From assembly GCF_000219535.2 (NCBI RefSeq), contig NZ_CP007806.1, positions 4,004,501 to 4,068,500 of the forward strand: a stretch of DNA of 64,000 bases, read 5' to 3'. The notes beneath the pieces are model-generated. The model ran no database searches. It worked only from the letters and a program-made list of their open reading frames with translations, and was not told the DNA's origin. Origin of the DNA: Brevibacillus laterosporus LMG 15441. GTDB lineage: Bacteria; Bacillota; Bacilli; Brevibacillales; Brevibacillaceae. Position 1 is the stretch's first letter. Every line of letters begins with the position of its first letter. This document shows, in pieces, positions 1 through 8,427 of this stretch. Position numbers and translations under genes: made by a program.

Positions 1-1854
1 TACGATAGGTAAAAAGAACATAATCAGCAACTGCCTTGTGACCGTTTTTCTTAATTCTTTCCCAGTTAAGCCTAGCTTTCCGATGAGCTGATATTGGGCA
101 TGCTCCCTGTCCAAATCTGTATATAATCGGAAGTAAAGAAAGCTAGAAGCAAATGTGAAGAACACAATACCAATCATAACGCTTGATATCAGTAATAATC
201 CATTCTCTTGCTTTGCTTCTTTCCACTCCAAGCTTAAAGCAGAAAACATATATGATGATTCATAGTTTAGCAACCTATCACTCAAATGATTTGCTACGTC
301 TACCGTGTTTTCCCAGTTATCTACCGTAAAAACATTGATTCTCATAGGATGAGATTCGGTTTCTGCTTCAGAGGATTCTTGCGTATTCTGGGCTAGGGCT
401 TGCTCAGACGTACTAGATTGGTCGCCGTCTCTTTGCCCCCCCTCTGTGGTCGAGTCTGCATTGGCTGTCAAACGGCTAGCTAGGATTTTTTCGTACGCCT
501 GATCTGTTACTGCCACATAGTAATCATCGGAAAAACTTTGTGGGATAACCATATGATCAACCACTTTTTTCATTGATAAATCCAGCTTTACATTTCCATG
601 TATAATCTGAAGCTGACTTTCTCTATCCTGCTTACTGCTTCCTCGCTCATGGGCATATTTCCCTGGTATCCACAGAAATTCTCCTTCATGTAAAGTCTCT
701 ATTGGATAGCCAAGAGCTTGCGCTAAATGGTTATAGTGAGTAAGGGACATGATCATATTATTGTCAGTCCAGAATAATTCCGCATAGGCTTGCTGATAAG
801 AGAAGCCCGCATCTGTTAGCTCTTTTCCAATTAGCGAAACATGCTCCTTCTCCTGCGGATTTTTTGCATAGGAAACATAGGTAAATGCATATGGATTTTT
901 TATTTTAGCCAGCCCCTGATTTCCCATAGCGGCGCAGGTGCCGATTGCCACAAAGGCTACTGCTGAAACAACCGCTACCATAAAAAACATGTTTGCATTA
1001 TCTCGCATGCGGTAAACCAATTCAGACATCGTGAGGATATTGGTTCTTTTAAAAAATAAGCTGTCTTTCTTCTGTAAAAAACGAATGGTATATACACTGC
1101 ACTGGGTAAAGAAAAAGTAGGTTCCAACGACAACTAGTGCGACCCCGCTAAATAATAGCGAAAACAAATAGATGCCCGTCGCAAAACAGAAAACACAAAA
1201 ATAGCCTGCTCCAATCAAAATCACAGCAAGGATGGATAACCCAATAGAAGCCTTAGGCTCCGGCTTCGGTTTCTCACCCGCTTGCAATAATTCAACCAGC
1301 TTGTTTACTCTCATAGTTTTGGAAGTAAAGAAAGAAATCGCTAAAAACAAGACGAAAAAGGCCAGCAAGGTAATTCCAATGGCTTTATAAGGTAAATAAA
1401 AGGGTAGCCCTTTTGCAATAGCTAGCATATCTGCACTAACCAGCAGTACAAGCTTAGCGAATACCAGACCAACCAATATTCCTGACACCATTGAAAGGAC
1501 ACCAATAATCATATTCTCCATAAAAACAAGCTTGTTTAGCTGCTTGTTTGTCATCCCATGGATAAGCAAAATACCAAATTCTTTTTTCCGAGTTTGCAAA
1601 AAAGCACTAACAGAATACAGCACAAAGAAAAAAGAAAAGATGAAGATAAAATAGGGAGGCAATTTCATCGCCATTTTTCCAAGCGAATTCATTGTTAAGC
1701 TCCAGCCTGTCAAATCTCCTTGTAATTGAGGATGAAAGGCGATCAGGGCATAGGTGAAAAACATCATCACAGAGAAGGCACAGCTTAAAAAATGGGCAGC
1801 ATAGGCTCGTTTGTTGCGCATTACATTATTACGAGCGTATTGTTGAAAAGTCAT
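1..1854 (-). CDS. Bce-type ABC transporter permease (FtsX family), 3' end beyond window
   Basis: Membrane subunit of a BceAB-type transporter that senses and relieves peptide antibiotics acting on lipid II-cycle targets. The frame is open from the ATG at 1852-1854 down to base 1, giving about 618 residues without a stop, so the C-terminus lies outside the window. The N-terminus (MTFQQYARNNVMRNKRAYAA) is followed by FtsX-like membrane segments, including the KEFGILLIHGMTNKQL stretch typical of this family. A large extracytoplasmic region of about 200 residues follows, as in BceB, where it determines which peptide is recognised. The start overlaps the ATPase stop by 26 nt, so the two are probably translationally coupled. 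Family assignment is firm; the substrate cannot be read from sequence. Confidence 0.9.
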   Translation of the reverse strand, partial: MTFQQYARNNVMRNKRAYAAHFLSCAFSVMMFFTYALIAFHPQLQGDLTGWSLTMNSLGKMAMKLPPYFIFIFSFFFVLYSVSAFLQTRKKEFGILLIHGMTNKQLNKLVFMENMIIGVLSMVSGILVGLVFAKLVLLVSADMLAIAKGLPFYLPYKAIGITLLAFFVLFLAISFFTSKTMRVNKLVELLQAGEKPKPEPKASIGLSILAVILIGAGYFCVFCFATGIYLFSLLFSGVALVVVGTYFFFTQCSVYTIRFLQKKDSLFFKRTNILTMSELVYRMRDNANMFFMVAVVSAVAFVAIGTCAAMGNQGLAKIKNPYAFTYVSYAKNPQEKEHVSLIGKELTDAGFSYQQAYAELFWTDNNMIMSLTHYNHLAQALGYPIETLHEGEFLWIPGKYAHERGSSKQDRESQLQIIHGNVKLDLSMKKVVDHMVIPQSFSDDYYVAVTDQAYEKILASRLTANADSTTEGGQRDGDQSSTSEQALAQNTQESSEAETESHPMRINVFTVDNWENTVDVANHLSDRLLNYESSYMFSALSLEWKEAKQENGLLLISSVMIGIVFFTFASSFLYFRLYTDLDREHAQYQLIGKLGLTGKELRKTVTRQLLIMFFLPIV

Positions 1855-2599
1855 GTGCTTCTCCCCCTAATAAAGACAATACATTCATGATTTTCTGATA
1901 GAATGCTTGACGATTATCCCCACAGTATACTTCATTAAAGAGCTTTCCATCTTTAATGAATACAACTCGATTGCAATAGCTAGCTGCGAAAGCATCATGC
2001 GTAACTAACATCATGGTAGTCTGATCTACCGTATTGTAGGATGATAACAATTGCATGACATCTCGGGCTGCCTTCGAGTCCAAATTACCTGTTGGTTCAT
2101 CGGCAAGCAGTAATTTCGGTTTATGAATCATTGCCCTTGCAATCGCTGTTCGCTGGGCTTGTCCTCCTGAGATCTCATACGTACGTTTATGTAAAATAGG
2201 AGTAATGCCTAATCTGTCAGCAATAGCGGCTACTTTTTCATTCATGATCTCTAAGCTAGTACCATCAAGAGTTAACGGCAATAGAATATTTTCTTTAACT
2301 GTCAGCGTGTGTAAAAGGTTAAATGATTGAAACACAAATCCCAGTTCTTGTCTTCGAAATAGCGCCAATTGATCCGGTGAAAGGAGGTGCGGGTTTTGAT
2401 TGTTAATCAGCACTTCTCCTGATGTAGGCGAATCAATGGTAGAAATCATGTTCAGCAGGGTAGTTTTACCACTTCCCGACGGACCCATGATCCCGACAAA
2501 CTCCCCCTCTTTAATTGTCAAATCAATATTGGACAGCGCTTCATAAGAAATTTTTCCCTGATAGATTTTGCTAAGTGCACGAGCTTTTACGATATCCAT
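1829..2599 (-). CDS. Bce-type ABC transporter ATP-binding protein
   Basis: ATPase subunit (256 aa) powering the neighbouring FtsX-type permease. Visible motifs are Walker A GPSGSGKTT (about residues 39-47), the Q-loop (VFQSFNLL), signature ISGGQ (143-147, a variant of LSGGQ), Walker B LLLADEP and the H-loop (VTHD). The ATG is preceded by a purine-rich GGAAAGGGGAG. It lies 125 bp downstream of the kinase gene, a gap wide enough for the inducible promoter that response regulators of this class normally control. The order regulator-kinase-ATPase-permease is the classical Bce/Psd layout. Confidence 0.93.
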   Translation of the reverse strand: MDIVKARALSKIYQGKISYEALSNIDLTIKEGEFVGIMGPSGSGKTTLLNMISTIDSPTSGEVLINNQNPHLLSPDQLALFRRQELGFVFQSFNLLHTLTVKENILLPLTLDGTSLEIMNEKVAAIADRLGITPILHKRTYEISGGQAQRTAIARAMIHKPKLLLADEPTGNLDSKAARDVMQLLSSYNTVDQTTMMLVTHDAFAASYCNRVVFIKDGKLFNEVYCGDNRQAFYQKIMNVLSLLGGEAHDFSTIRS

Positions 2600-2724
2600 T
2601 ATGCATACTCCCCTTTCCTTTCATTTCTGTTATCTTAGTGTAATCAACTGGGGAGAATGTTCATATAAAACACTCTTTCATTTTGCTTACAAATTTGTAA
2701 GATTTCATGTAGTCCATCCCCATG

Positions 2725-3819
2725 CTAGAAACGACGAGAAGCATATGGAAAAATAATCTGTACGATCGTTCCTTTGCCCTCCTCAGACTGAATTTCGACC
2801 GAATGATTCAGCTTTTCTGCCACTTCCTTAGCCAAATACAGACCCATTCCCGTGGATTCCTTGAACTCCCTTCCATTTTCTCCGGTAAAAAAGGCACGAA
2901 ACACACGGGGAAGATCGGCTGTTGGTATGCCTACTCCTTTATCCTGTACTTCTAAAACAACAGACTCACCCTGCCTAAAAGCTGCAATCGTTACTTTTTC
3001 ATGTGTGCCGGCGGAATATTTAATGGCATTCGATAATAACTGATCCAGCATAAAGACCAGCCATTTTGCATCCGTTTCTACTGTTAATGTCGACTCCATT
3101 TTTACCTCAGGATAAACGTAATTTCGGATAAAAAACCTCTTATTGTCATGAACAACCTTATTTACAATCGGTAATAAACGGACATGATCCACGCTAAAAT
3201 CCTGTTCAAATGTCTCCAGCCTTGAGATATATAACGCCATTTCTAAGCCCTTGCGCAGCTTATCTGTCTCCTCCGCAATGCTTTCAAATCGCTCGTCATC
3301 TTCCTTTTGGGTAATTAATTCGATGACGGATAACGGTGTTTTCATCTGATGTACCCACTGATTCATAAAGGTAATATGATCTTGATGCTGACGTTCCCAG
3401 CTCTTTATCTGCTCCTGATATCTTTTATATTGCGCTTCCAATAAGGTTGCTAAAGCTTCTGGAAGCGGCGAGTGGTTGAATTCTGACATGAACTCATGCA
3501 TAGCCTCAAGCGGCTGGGATAGGCGCAAATAAAAAGCACGATGACTCACATATCGGTACGTAAGATATATCAGTAAAAGAAAAGTTCCTAAAAAAATAGC
3601 ATACAAGGCTGTCAGCACATGATCATAGCCATCGAACCAAAAAACAAGCAAGAGAAATAGCATTAAGATGTAGGAATATAAGATAAGCGGGACATGCTCA
3701 CGCAAAAAGAGCCATACATGCTGCTTGTTGCCGGATGAATCCATTTTAAAAGACTTATTTCTAGCTGATCGTACCTTCGATTTCCCTTCAAAGGTACTCG
3801 TGTTGCGCTCTCTGTCCAT
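2725..3819 (-). CDS. BceS-like intramembrane-sensing histidine kinase
   Basis: Sensor kinase of 364 aa. Two closely spaced transmembrane helices (about 40-62 and 66-90) have almost no extracellular loop, the mark of intramembrane-sensing kinases that read the state of a partner ABC transporter instead of binding ligand. The H-box WVHQMKTPLSV carries the predicted phospho-histidine at about residue 157. The N-box (LLSNAIKYS), G1 box (DKGVGIP) and GMGLYLAKEV G2 region follow. The ATG at 3817-3819 has an AGGAGG site ten bases upstream, which supports the long 35-residue hydrophilic N-terminus. It abuts the response regulator directly. Confidence 0.92.
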   Translation of the reverse strand: MDRERNTSTFEGKSKVRSARNKSFKMDSSGNKQHVWLFLREHVPLILYSYILMLFLLLVFWFDGYDHVLTALYAIFLGTFLLLIYLTYRYVSHRAFYLRLSQPLEAMHEFMSEFNHSPLPEALATLLEAQYKRYQEQIKSWERQHQDHITFMNQWVHQMKTPLSVIELITQKEDDERFESIAEETDKLRKGLEMALYISRLETFEQDFSVDHVRLLPIVNKVVHDNKRFFIRNYVYPEVKMESTLTVETDAKWLVFMLDQLLSNAIKYSAGTHEKVTIAAFRQGESVVLEVQDKGVGIPTADLPRVFRAFFTGENGREFKESTGMGLYLAKEVAEKLNHSVEIQSEEGKGTIVQIIFPYASRRF

Positions 3820-4530
3820 TCAGCTTGTACCTCCTGCATGATTCCACGTGATCTGTAATCGATAGCCGGCTCCCCTGACCGTCTCAATTGCATCTTCTAT
3901 TCCTAACTCAGCAAGCTTCTTTCGCAAGCGAGTGATATTCACACTCAATGTATTATCATCTACAAATGCCTGATCATCCCACAGTTTGTCTAAGAGCTTA
4001 GCCCGACTCGACACGCGCGGATAAGAAGTGAGCAAGGCCTCCAGTAAGATCGCTTCCTTTTTAGTCAGTAAGCTACTCTCTTCTTGCAATTTCACTTCTA
4101 ATCTCTCTGGATAAAGGCATAAGCCTTTTTGCTCGACCATGCGCTCCTCCATCTTAGGGGCATAATCTCCATAGGCTCTGCGTAGCTGACTACGAATTTT
4201 GGCTATTACTAGCTCATAATGAAAGGGTTTCGTAATAAAATCATCTGCACCATACTCAAGTGCTATTACCTGATCCATCTCTGTACTACGAGCTGATATA
4301 AACACGATGGGGCACGTGGAGATCGTTCGAAGCTGACGACACCAGTAGTAGCCATCAAAGCTGGGCAAATTAATGTCTAGCAAGACCAAATCTGGCTTCC
4401 ATTCTAAAAAGCTCTCCATAATGAGATCAAAATTTCGGATGACAACCCCTCGGTATTTATATCTCTCTATATGTTCTCGCAGCAATTCTGCAATTTTCGG
4501 GTCATCTTCAATAATCATGATTGTAGTCAT
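3820..4530 (-). CDS. OmpR/PhoB-family response regulator (BceR-like)
   Basis: DNA-binding response regulator of 236 aa. The receiver has the acidic pocket IIEDD at 7-10, the phospho-acceptor Asp at about 52 (VLLDINLP) and the conserved Lys at about 101 (FITKPF). A C-terminal winged helix (about 130-228) ends in the typical VRGAGYRL. It is the first gene of the Bce-type module and its stop directly precedes the kinase start. It probably activates the promoter ahead of the ATPase/permease pair. The inducing antibiotic is unknown. Confidence 0.93.
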   Translation of the reverse strand: MTTIMIIEDDPKIAELLREHIERYKYRGVVIRNFDLIMESFLEWKPDLVLLDINLPSFDGYYWCRQLRTISTCPIVFISARSTEMDQVIALEYGADDFITKPFHYELVIAKIRSQLRRAYGDYAPKMEERMVEQKGLCLYPERLEVKLQEESSLLTKKEAILLEALLTSYPRVSSRAKLLDKLWDDQAFVDDNTLSVNITRLRKKLAELGIEDAIETVRGAGYRLQITWNHAGGTS

Positions 4531-4731
4531 AAGCTTTTCCCATCCTTTATTCTTGTAAAAGGAAAGCTTCCAGCTACTTTTCCTTTACACTCTTCTCATC
4601 GTTTGACGTAAAAGCATCCTTTTCCGTCACGCTCTCTCTGTTTTCCTTTTTTTGTCGCAATAAATGTATTTCGCTACTTTTAATTGTTGTATACTTTATA
4701 TAAGCCAAAATAAGGAAGGATGATCACCTAT

Positions 4732-5277
4732 ATGATTGATAAAACAGCACTGGTTATTGTAGACACCCAGAGCATCATTACCTATCATTCTTATCATGGG
4801 GAAGAAATCGTTGACAAAATTAGTTCATTACAAGCAAAAGCTCGTCAGCTCAACGTCCCTGTTCTGTTTATTCAGCATATTGGTCCAGCCGGCTCTCCTT
4901 TTGAAGAAGGAGCGCATATGACTGAGATTCATCCTAACATTGCACCTCTTGAGGGTGAGATCGTGATTAAAAAGACAGCATGCGACGCATTCTATGAAAC
5001 AACTCTGCATCAGGAGCTTTTAAATCGAGGTATCGAGCATCTCATTATTGTTGGCTTTCAAACTCAGTTTTGTATTGATACAGCTTGCCGAAGCGCGGTC
5101 TCACACGGCTATGAGGTAACCTTGGTTGGCGATTGCCATTCGACAGCCAATACCCCGACCCTGAACGCCATCTCTATTATTGACCACCATAACGAAACAT
5201 TGAACGGGCTAGGCACCCAACATCATAACATCACAGTCAAGGATTCAAGTGAGATTTTTGCGTCCGAACCCCGCTAA
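4732..5277 (+). CDS. isochorismatase-family cysteine hydrolase
   Basis: Hydrolase of the isochorismatase/nicotinamidase fold. The catalytic triad can be read as Asp in LVIVDTQ, Lys in VIKKTACDAF and nucleophilic Cys in TQFCIDTACR. I place the start at the ATG at 4732, because the ribosome site AAGGAAGGA ends at 4720 and overlaps the in-frame ATG four codons earlier; the resulting protein is 181 aa. It is transcribed away from the Bce module and has no obvious pathway partner. It is not next to 2,3-dihydroxybenzoate genes, so a role in siderophore synthesis is not supported. Related proteins act on nicotinamide, ureidoacrylate or other amides. Confidence 0.85.
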   Translation: MIDKTALVIVDTQSIITYHSYHGEEIVDKISSLQAKARQLNVPVLFIQHIGPAGSPFEEGAHMTEIHPNIAPLEGEIVIKKTACDAFYETTLHQELLNRGIEHLIIVGFQTQFCIDTACRSAVSHGYEVTLVGDCHSTANTPTLNAISIIDHHNETLNGLGTQHHNITVKDSSEIFASEPR

Positions 5278-5448
5278 TGGAAGATAAAAGATTGGGACTA
5301 AAAAAATATAGCTTTGCCAAGAGCAATTAGACTTAGACTCTTACTTCAGTAGCTTTACCTAGTAACAGTAATCATGAATCAAATAAAAGAACAGACTCCC
5401 TCGATTGATCTTACCCCTGTCAAGTAGACAACTTTAAACAAGCCCCAT

Positions 5449-6348
5449 CTAGGCAGCCTGAGTTCGGTATTCTATCGGACTCAGGTTTTTTAATCGAGAT
5501 TGAAACCGTTGCTGATTATAGAAATTAATGTAACCGTGGAGAGCTTCTTCCACTTCTTTATCTGTTTGAAACGAATGAAGATACAAACACTCTGTTTTTA
5601 AATGCCCAAAGAATCCCTCAATACAGGCGTTATCTAAACAGTTACCTTTTCTAGACATACTTGCTACGATTTTATATTTCTGAAGGAACTGGTTATACTG
5701 CTTTGAGGTGTACTGATATCCTTGATCACTGTGTAGGAGGACTCCGTTTACATCCCGCTTTTTAAGCGCTAATTTTACGGTATCCATTACAAGCTGTAAA
5801 TCATTACGTTTGCTTGTTTTGTAGGCAACAACTTCGTTGTTATACATGTCGTATATGACCGACAGATAAAGACGGCGACCATTAAATAGTATGTAGGTAA
5901 TATCTGTAGCCCATTTCTCATTTGGCCGTGAGGCGTAAAAATTTCGATTCAGCTTGTTTTCGGAGATAACAACCTTCTCTTTGCGCCCAAAGAATTTTCG
6001 TTTTTTACGGATTAGCGCTTGTATCCCAAGTTCCTTCATGATGCGATACACACGTTTATGATTGACTTTTAGTCCGTACCTTCTAAATAACCACACTTTT
6101 ATTCGGGGATACCCGTAAATGCCTTTGACCTCTTGATAACACTCCATGATCATTCCTCTTAATTTTTCATTTACCAATTGTTTTGAGGTGGGGTGTTTCT
6201 CATGAGAAAGCCACTTGTAAAAACCACTACGAGATACTTTCGTAATTTTACACAATAAAGTAATAGAATACTTTTTAGACAATTCTTTAATAAGCTCGAA
6301 AAAACAGCGTTTATCTTTCGGTTTCACCTCTTTTCTAGACCTAGCCAC
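5449..6348 (-). CDS. IS3-family transposase orfB (DDE catalytic part)
   Basis: Catalytic half of the transposase, 299 residues from a GTG, normally made as a -1 frameshift fusion with orfA. An HTH_21-like region (about 45-110) precedes the rve integrase core. The catalytic triad is visible: Asp in WATDITYI, Asp in LLHSDQGYQYTS and Glu in NACIEGFFGHLKTE. The last residues (LSPIEYR) are usual for the IS150 group. No truncation is seen. Independent initiation at the GTG is possible but has no strong ribosome site. Confidence 0.92.
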   Translation of the reverse strand: MARSRKEVKPKDKRCFFELIKELSKKYSITLLCKITKVSRSGFYKWLSHEKHPTSKQLVNEKLRGMIMECYQEVKGIYGYPRIKVWLFRRYGLKVNHKRVYRIMKELGIQALIRKKRKFFGRKEKVVISENKLNRNFYASRPNEKWATDITYILFNGRRLYLSVIYDMYNNEVVAYKTSKRNDLQLVMDTVKLALKKRDVNGVLLHSDQGYQYTSKQYNQFLQKYKIVASMSRKGNCLDNACIEGFFGHLKTECLYLHSFQTDKEVEEALHGYINFYNQQRFQSRLKNLSPIEYRTQAA

Positions 6349-6632
6349 TTTTTTAAGAATTCGTTCTCTGCACGTAATCGAACTATCTCTTCCTCCGTAC
6401 TCTCTGGCCTTGTTCGTGGTCTTCCTCTAAGAGGATTTTTTGTTCTCCCGCGTTTTTCATCTAGTCCCTGTATACCTTCCTTTCTATAATGATCAACCCA
6501 TCTTCTTAAAATAGAAGGGTCACTAATGCCGAGATCCCTTGTAAGTGTTTTGTACCCTTGTTCACCGCTCAAATAAAGCTGTACGGCTTTTAGCTTAAAA
6601 TTCTTTGAATATGTTTTTCTAATTTTCCCCAT
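6324..6632 (-). CDS. IS3-family transposase orfA (helix-turn-helix)
   Basis: DNA-binding N-terminal part (102 aa) of the transposase. It has a helix-turn-helix (SGEQGYKTLTRDLGISDPSI) and a C-terminal leucine-rich coiled segment (EEIVRLRAENEFLKKWLGLE) that usually mediates multimerisation. Near its end the slippery heptamer AAAAAAG (complement of 6348-6354) allows a -1 shift. The ribosome then continues with GTG GCT AGG in the orfB frame to give the OrfAB transposase. Confidence 0.9.
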   Translation of the reverse strand: MGKIRKTYSKNFKLKAVQLYLSGEQGYKTLTRDLGISDPSILRRWVDHYRKEGIQGLDEKRGRTKNPLRGRPRTRPESTEEEIVRLRAENEFLKKWLGLEKR

Positions 6633-6748
6633 AAAAAATTCCCCTCCTAGTTAATACAGTAAGGGGTCTTGCTTCTTACTGTCTACTAAAAGGGGATAAT
6701 ATCACTGATAGAAGGTGTGCTTTGTAGAAATAGGTCAATGGATATTTT

Positions 6749-6868
6749 TTATCCACCAATCCCATGATCGTATTGAATCACTCTATCTTTTGCCATTGCT
6801 TCTGCTACTGTCACCTGACTACACAACCCAAAGATCATTACCAGCGAAAGCAAAAAGACTTTCATCAT
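6749..6868 (-). CDS. 39-aa secreted signalling propeptide (Phr/AimP-like), overlaps receptor 3' end
   Basis: Short gene on the same strand as the 470-aa regulator and overlapping its last 50 nt in another frame. A strong ribosome site, GGAGGAGGTAAGGA, lies directly before tandem ATG codons (6866-6868 and 6863-6865). The product starts MMKVFLLSLVMIFGL, a short basic then hydrophobic secretion signal, passes an AEA signal-peptidase-like site and ends in DRVIQYDHGIGG. Length, leader and overlap with a TPR receptor match exported propeptides of the Rap-Phr, NprR-NprX and AimR-AimP kind. The mature signal is probably cut from the C-terminal 5-10 residues. This is my inference; no homologue search was possible. 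Confidence 0.72.
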   Translation of the reverse strand: MMKVFLLSLVMIFGLCSQVTVAEAMAKDRVIQYDHGIGG

Positions 6869-8231
6869 TCCTTACCTCCTCCATAATTTTTTTGTACTCT
6901 TGTTCCTGTTGCTCTGTTGCGTGGTATCTATGTGCTTCAAAAAGTGTTACGCAGCGTATAAAATTCTTGTGATCGTTCGTAGCTGTAGATAAAGTGAGAC
7001 ATCGTAGAGTTTCGACTATTCCACTATGGAAACGTTCATTTTTGAACTGGTAAATCGCTAACTGATACCTGAACCGCAGATGACGTTCGACATTAATCGT
7101 GTCTTTGTATCCATCGAAGCAGCTTATCTCTATTGAAAATTTCTCTATGATGCTATCTATTGTAAAATGATATTTATTTGCAGATTCAACAATGGTCACT
7201 AGACCGGCAAGAAGCTCCGTTGGGTTTACCTCCAGAAAAGCAATATAATCTGGAAGAATATCTAATTGTCCCATGAGCAGGTCAAAGGTATATCTGTTTG
7301 CGCGGGCCCATAAGCGGAACTTCTGTACCTCCTTTTGACCCACTTCATCAAGATTATCAAACCAGCCTAAATCAGCATAACCAGCAGCGTACTCATTTGC
7401 TTTTTTGTATAAGCCTTGCTTTTCTAAAGCTTCTGACTTTAATAAATAGGCTTGTCCATAATAAACAACCAAATGTCGCTCTGTTTTAAGAGGCTCACCT
7501 TTTCTATTATTTTTCTGCTTATTTCGTTCATTTTCGTATACTAAGGTAGCTAATTCTCTTAGTTCGTCTGCATATTTCTCTACTTCTTTCCATTTATGCA
7601 AAGTAAAGCTCACATTGGCTAGATGCAATAACGCATCTAATTGGTGACCTTCCGAGAGCCGCCTTCGAAACGGTTCGAAACGAATAACAGCTTTCCCATT
7701 CTCCTCGGCATTGTTTCCAAGTAAGGCTCGAAATAAACGATATTGACTGATAACTGCCCTTTCTGAATGGCTATTTTTTTCGTTATCAACCACCAACTGG
7801 TAAAAATAAGCGGATTCCTTCTGTTTTCCCTTATAGAAAAGCTGTTCTGCTACAGCAAAGAGAACCTCGATGTTTTTAGGGTCCTCCAACAATTGCGGGA
7901 TTACCATCTGTATACAGTCATGTCTCCCTAGCTCTGCACATTGCACCAGATAGGGTCTTACTCGTCGCTTTGAGACCTTCCCTCTTTGAAAGCATTCCTC
8001 TACATATAATTCGTACAGCCATCCGGTAGGTTCTCCAAAAGCTCGTCCAATCGCATTTAATTGATCAATAGTTAATGCCCGAATAGGGTTTCCTTTCAAG
8101 AACCCACTCAAGTGCCCGGCATTGATATTAGTCAATTCACTGAGTTTACTAAGCGTGTAGTTATATGATTTGATGCGATATTCAATTTCCGACCGTATCG
8201 ATCGCACCATCACATGATTACTCCCGACCAT
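6819..8231 (-). CDS. HTH-TPR regulator, probable RRNPPA-type peptide receptor
   Basis: A 470-residue protein with an N-terminal Xre-like helix-turn-helix (about 18-65: YTLSKLSELTNINAGHLSGF). It is followed by some 380 residues of helical repeats that look like degenerate TPRs (for example VLFAVAEQLFYKGKQKESAYFYQLV and LLHLANVSFTLHKWKEVEKYA). This layout fits quorum-sensing receptors that bind re-imported peptides (PlcR, NprR, AimR and relatives). The ATG at 8229-8231 has AAGGAG seven bases upstream. The overlapping peptide gene at 6749-6868 strengthens the assignment. A perfect 11-bp inverted repeat in its promoter may be its operator. Targets are unknown. Confidence 0.75.
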   Translation of the reverse strand: MVGSNHVMVRSIRSEIEYRIKSYNYTLSKLSELTNINAGHLSGFLKGNPIRALTIDQLNAIGRAFGEPTGWLYELYVEECFQRGKVSKRRVRPYLVQCAELGRHDCIQMVIPQLLEDPKNIEVLFAVAEQLFYKGKQKESAYFYQLVVDNEKNSHSERAVISQYRLFRALLGNNAEENGKAVIRFEPFRRRLSEGHQLDALLHLANVSFTLHKWKEVEKYADELRELATLVYENERNKQKNNRKGEPLKTERHLVVYYGQAYLLKSEALEKQGLYKKANEYAAGYADLGWFDNLDEVGQKEVQKFRLWARANRYTFDLLMGQLDILPDYIAFLEVNPTELLAGLVTIVESANKYHFTIDSIIEKFSIEISCFDGYKDTINVERHLRFRYQLAIYQFKNERFHSGIVETLRCLTLSTATNDHKNFIRCVTLFEAHRYHATEQQEQEYKKIMEEVRNDESLFAFAGNDLWVV

Positions 8232-8271
8232 GTAAACACTCCTTTTTAACGAAATATCAATATTTTACTAT

Positions 8272-8324
8272 ATTTTACATTTATTTCAGAGAATTCGCTA
8301 CTAAAATCTCAAAAAATGTAAAAT
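8272..8324. promoter_or_regulatory. inverted repeat in regulator promoter, candidate operator
   Basis: ATTTTACATTT at 8272-8282 and its exact complement AAATGTAAAAT at 8314-8324, 31 bp apart, in the AT-rich region upstream of the HTH-TPR regulator. A further half-like TATTTTACTA lies at 8261-8270. This could be an autoregulatory binding site. The region is AT-rich, which lowers certainty. Confidence 0.4.
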
Positions 8325-8350
8325 TTTATATTTTTCGACAAATGAAAGAA

Positions 8351-8395
8351 GACTTCCTTTCTGTGAGATCAGCCGATCACACCGCGAAGGAAGCC
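8351..8395 (-). terminator. intrinsic terminator downstream of ppaC
   Basis: Long imperfect hairpin: GACTTCCTTT...GATC pairs with GATC...AAGGAAGCC around the loop AGCC. On the minus strand it is followed by a T-rich run. It lies just after the ppaC stop. Confidence 0.75.
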
Positions 8396-8427
8396 TTGAT
8401 TTTATTGATGAAATGAGTTTTTTGGAA

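Larger units (their letters stand above)
5411..6700 (-). mobile_element. IS3-family (IS150-type) insertion sequence
   Basis: A complete-looking element with orfA and orfB. The ends are imperfect inverted repeats: TACCCC...AGTAGAC at 5412-5429 and its counterpart at 6681-6698 agree at 13 of 18 positions and share the core AGTAGAC. The outer boundaries are approximate. A possible 3-bp target duplication (ATC at 5408-5410 and 6701-6703) is too short to rely on. Both reading frames are open and the frameshift site is intact, so the element may be active. Confidence 0.82.

Noticed and set aside
2852-3043. Plus-strand open frames over the Bce kinase gene
   Set aside because: They lie antisense inside a gene with intact kinase motifs and have no ribosome sites.
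4732-5277. Isochorismatase as part of siderophore synthesis
   Set aside because: No dhb/ent genes are nearby and the family has many other substrates.
6715-6972. 85-codon plus-strand frame
   Set aside because: It is antisense to both the receptor end and the leader-peptide gene, and its composition is not protein-like.
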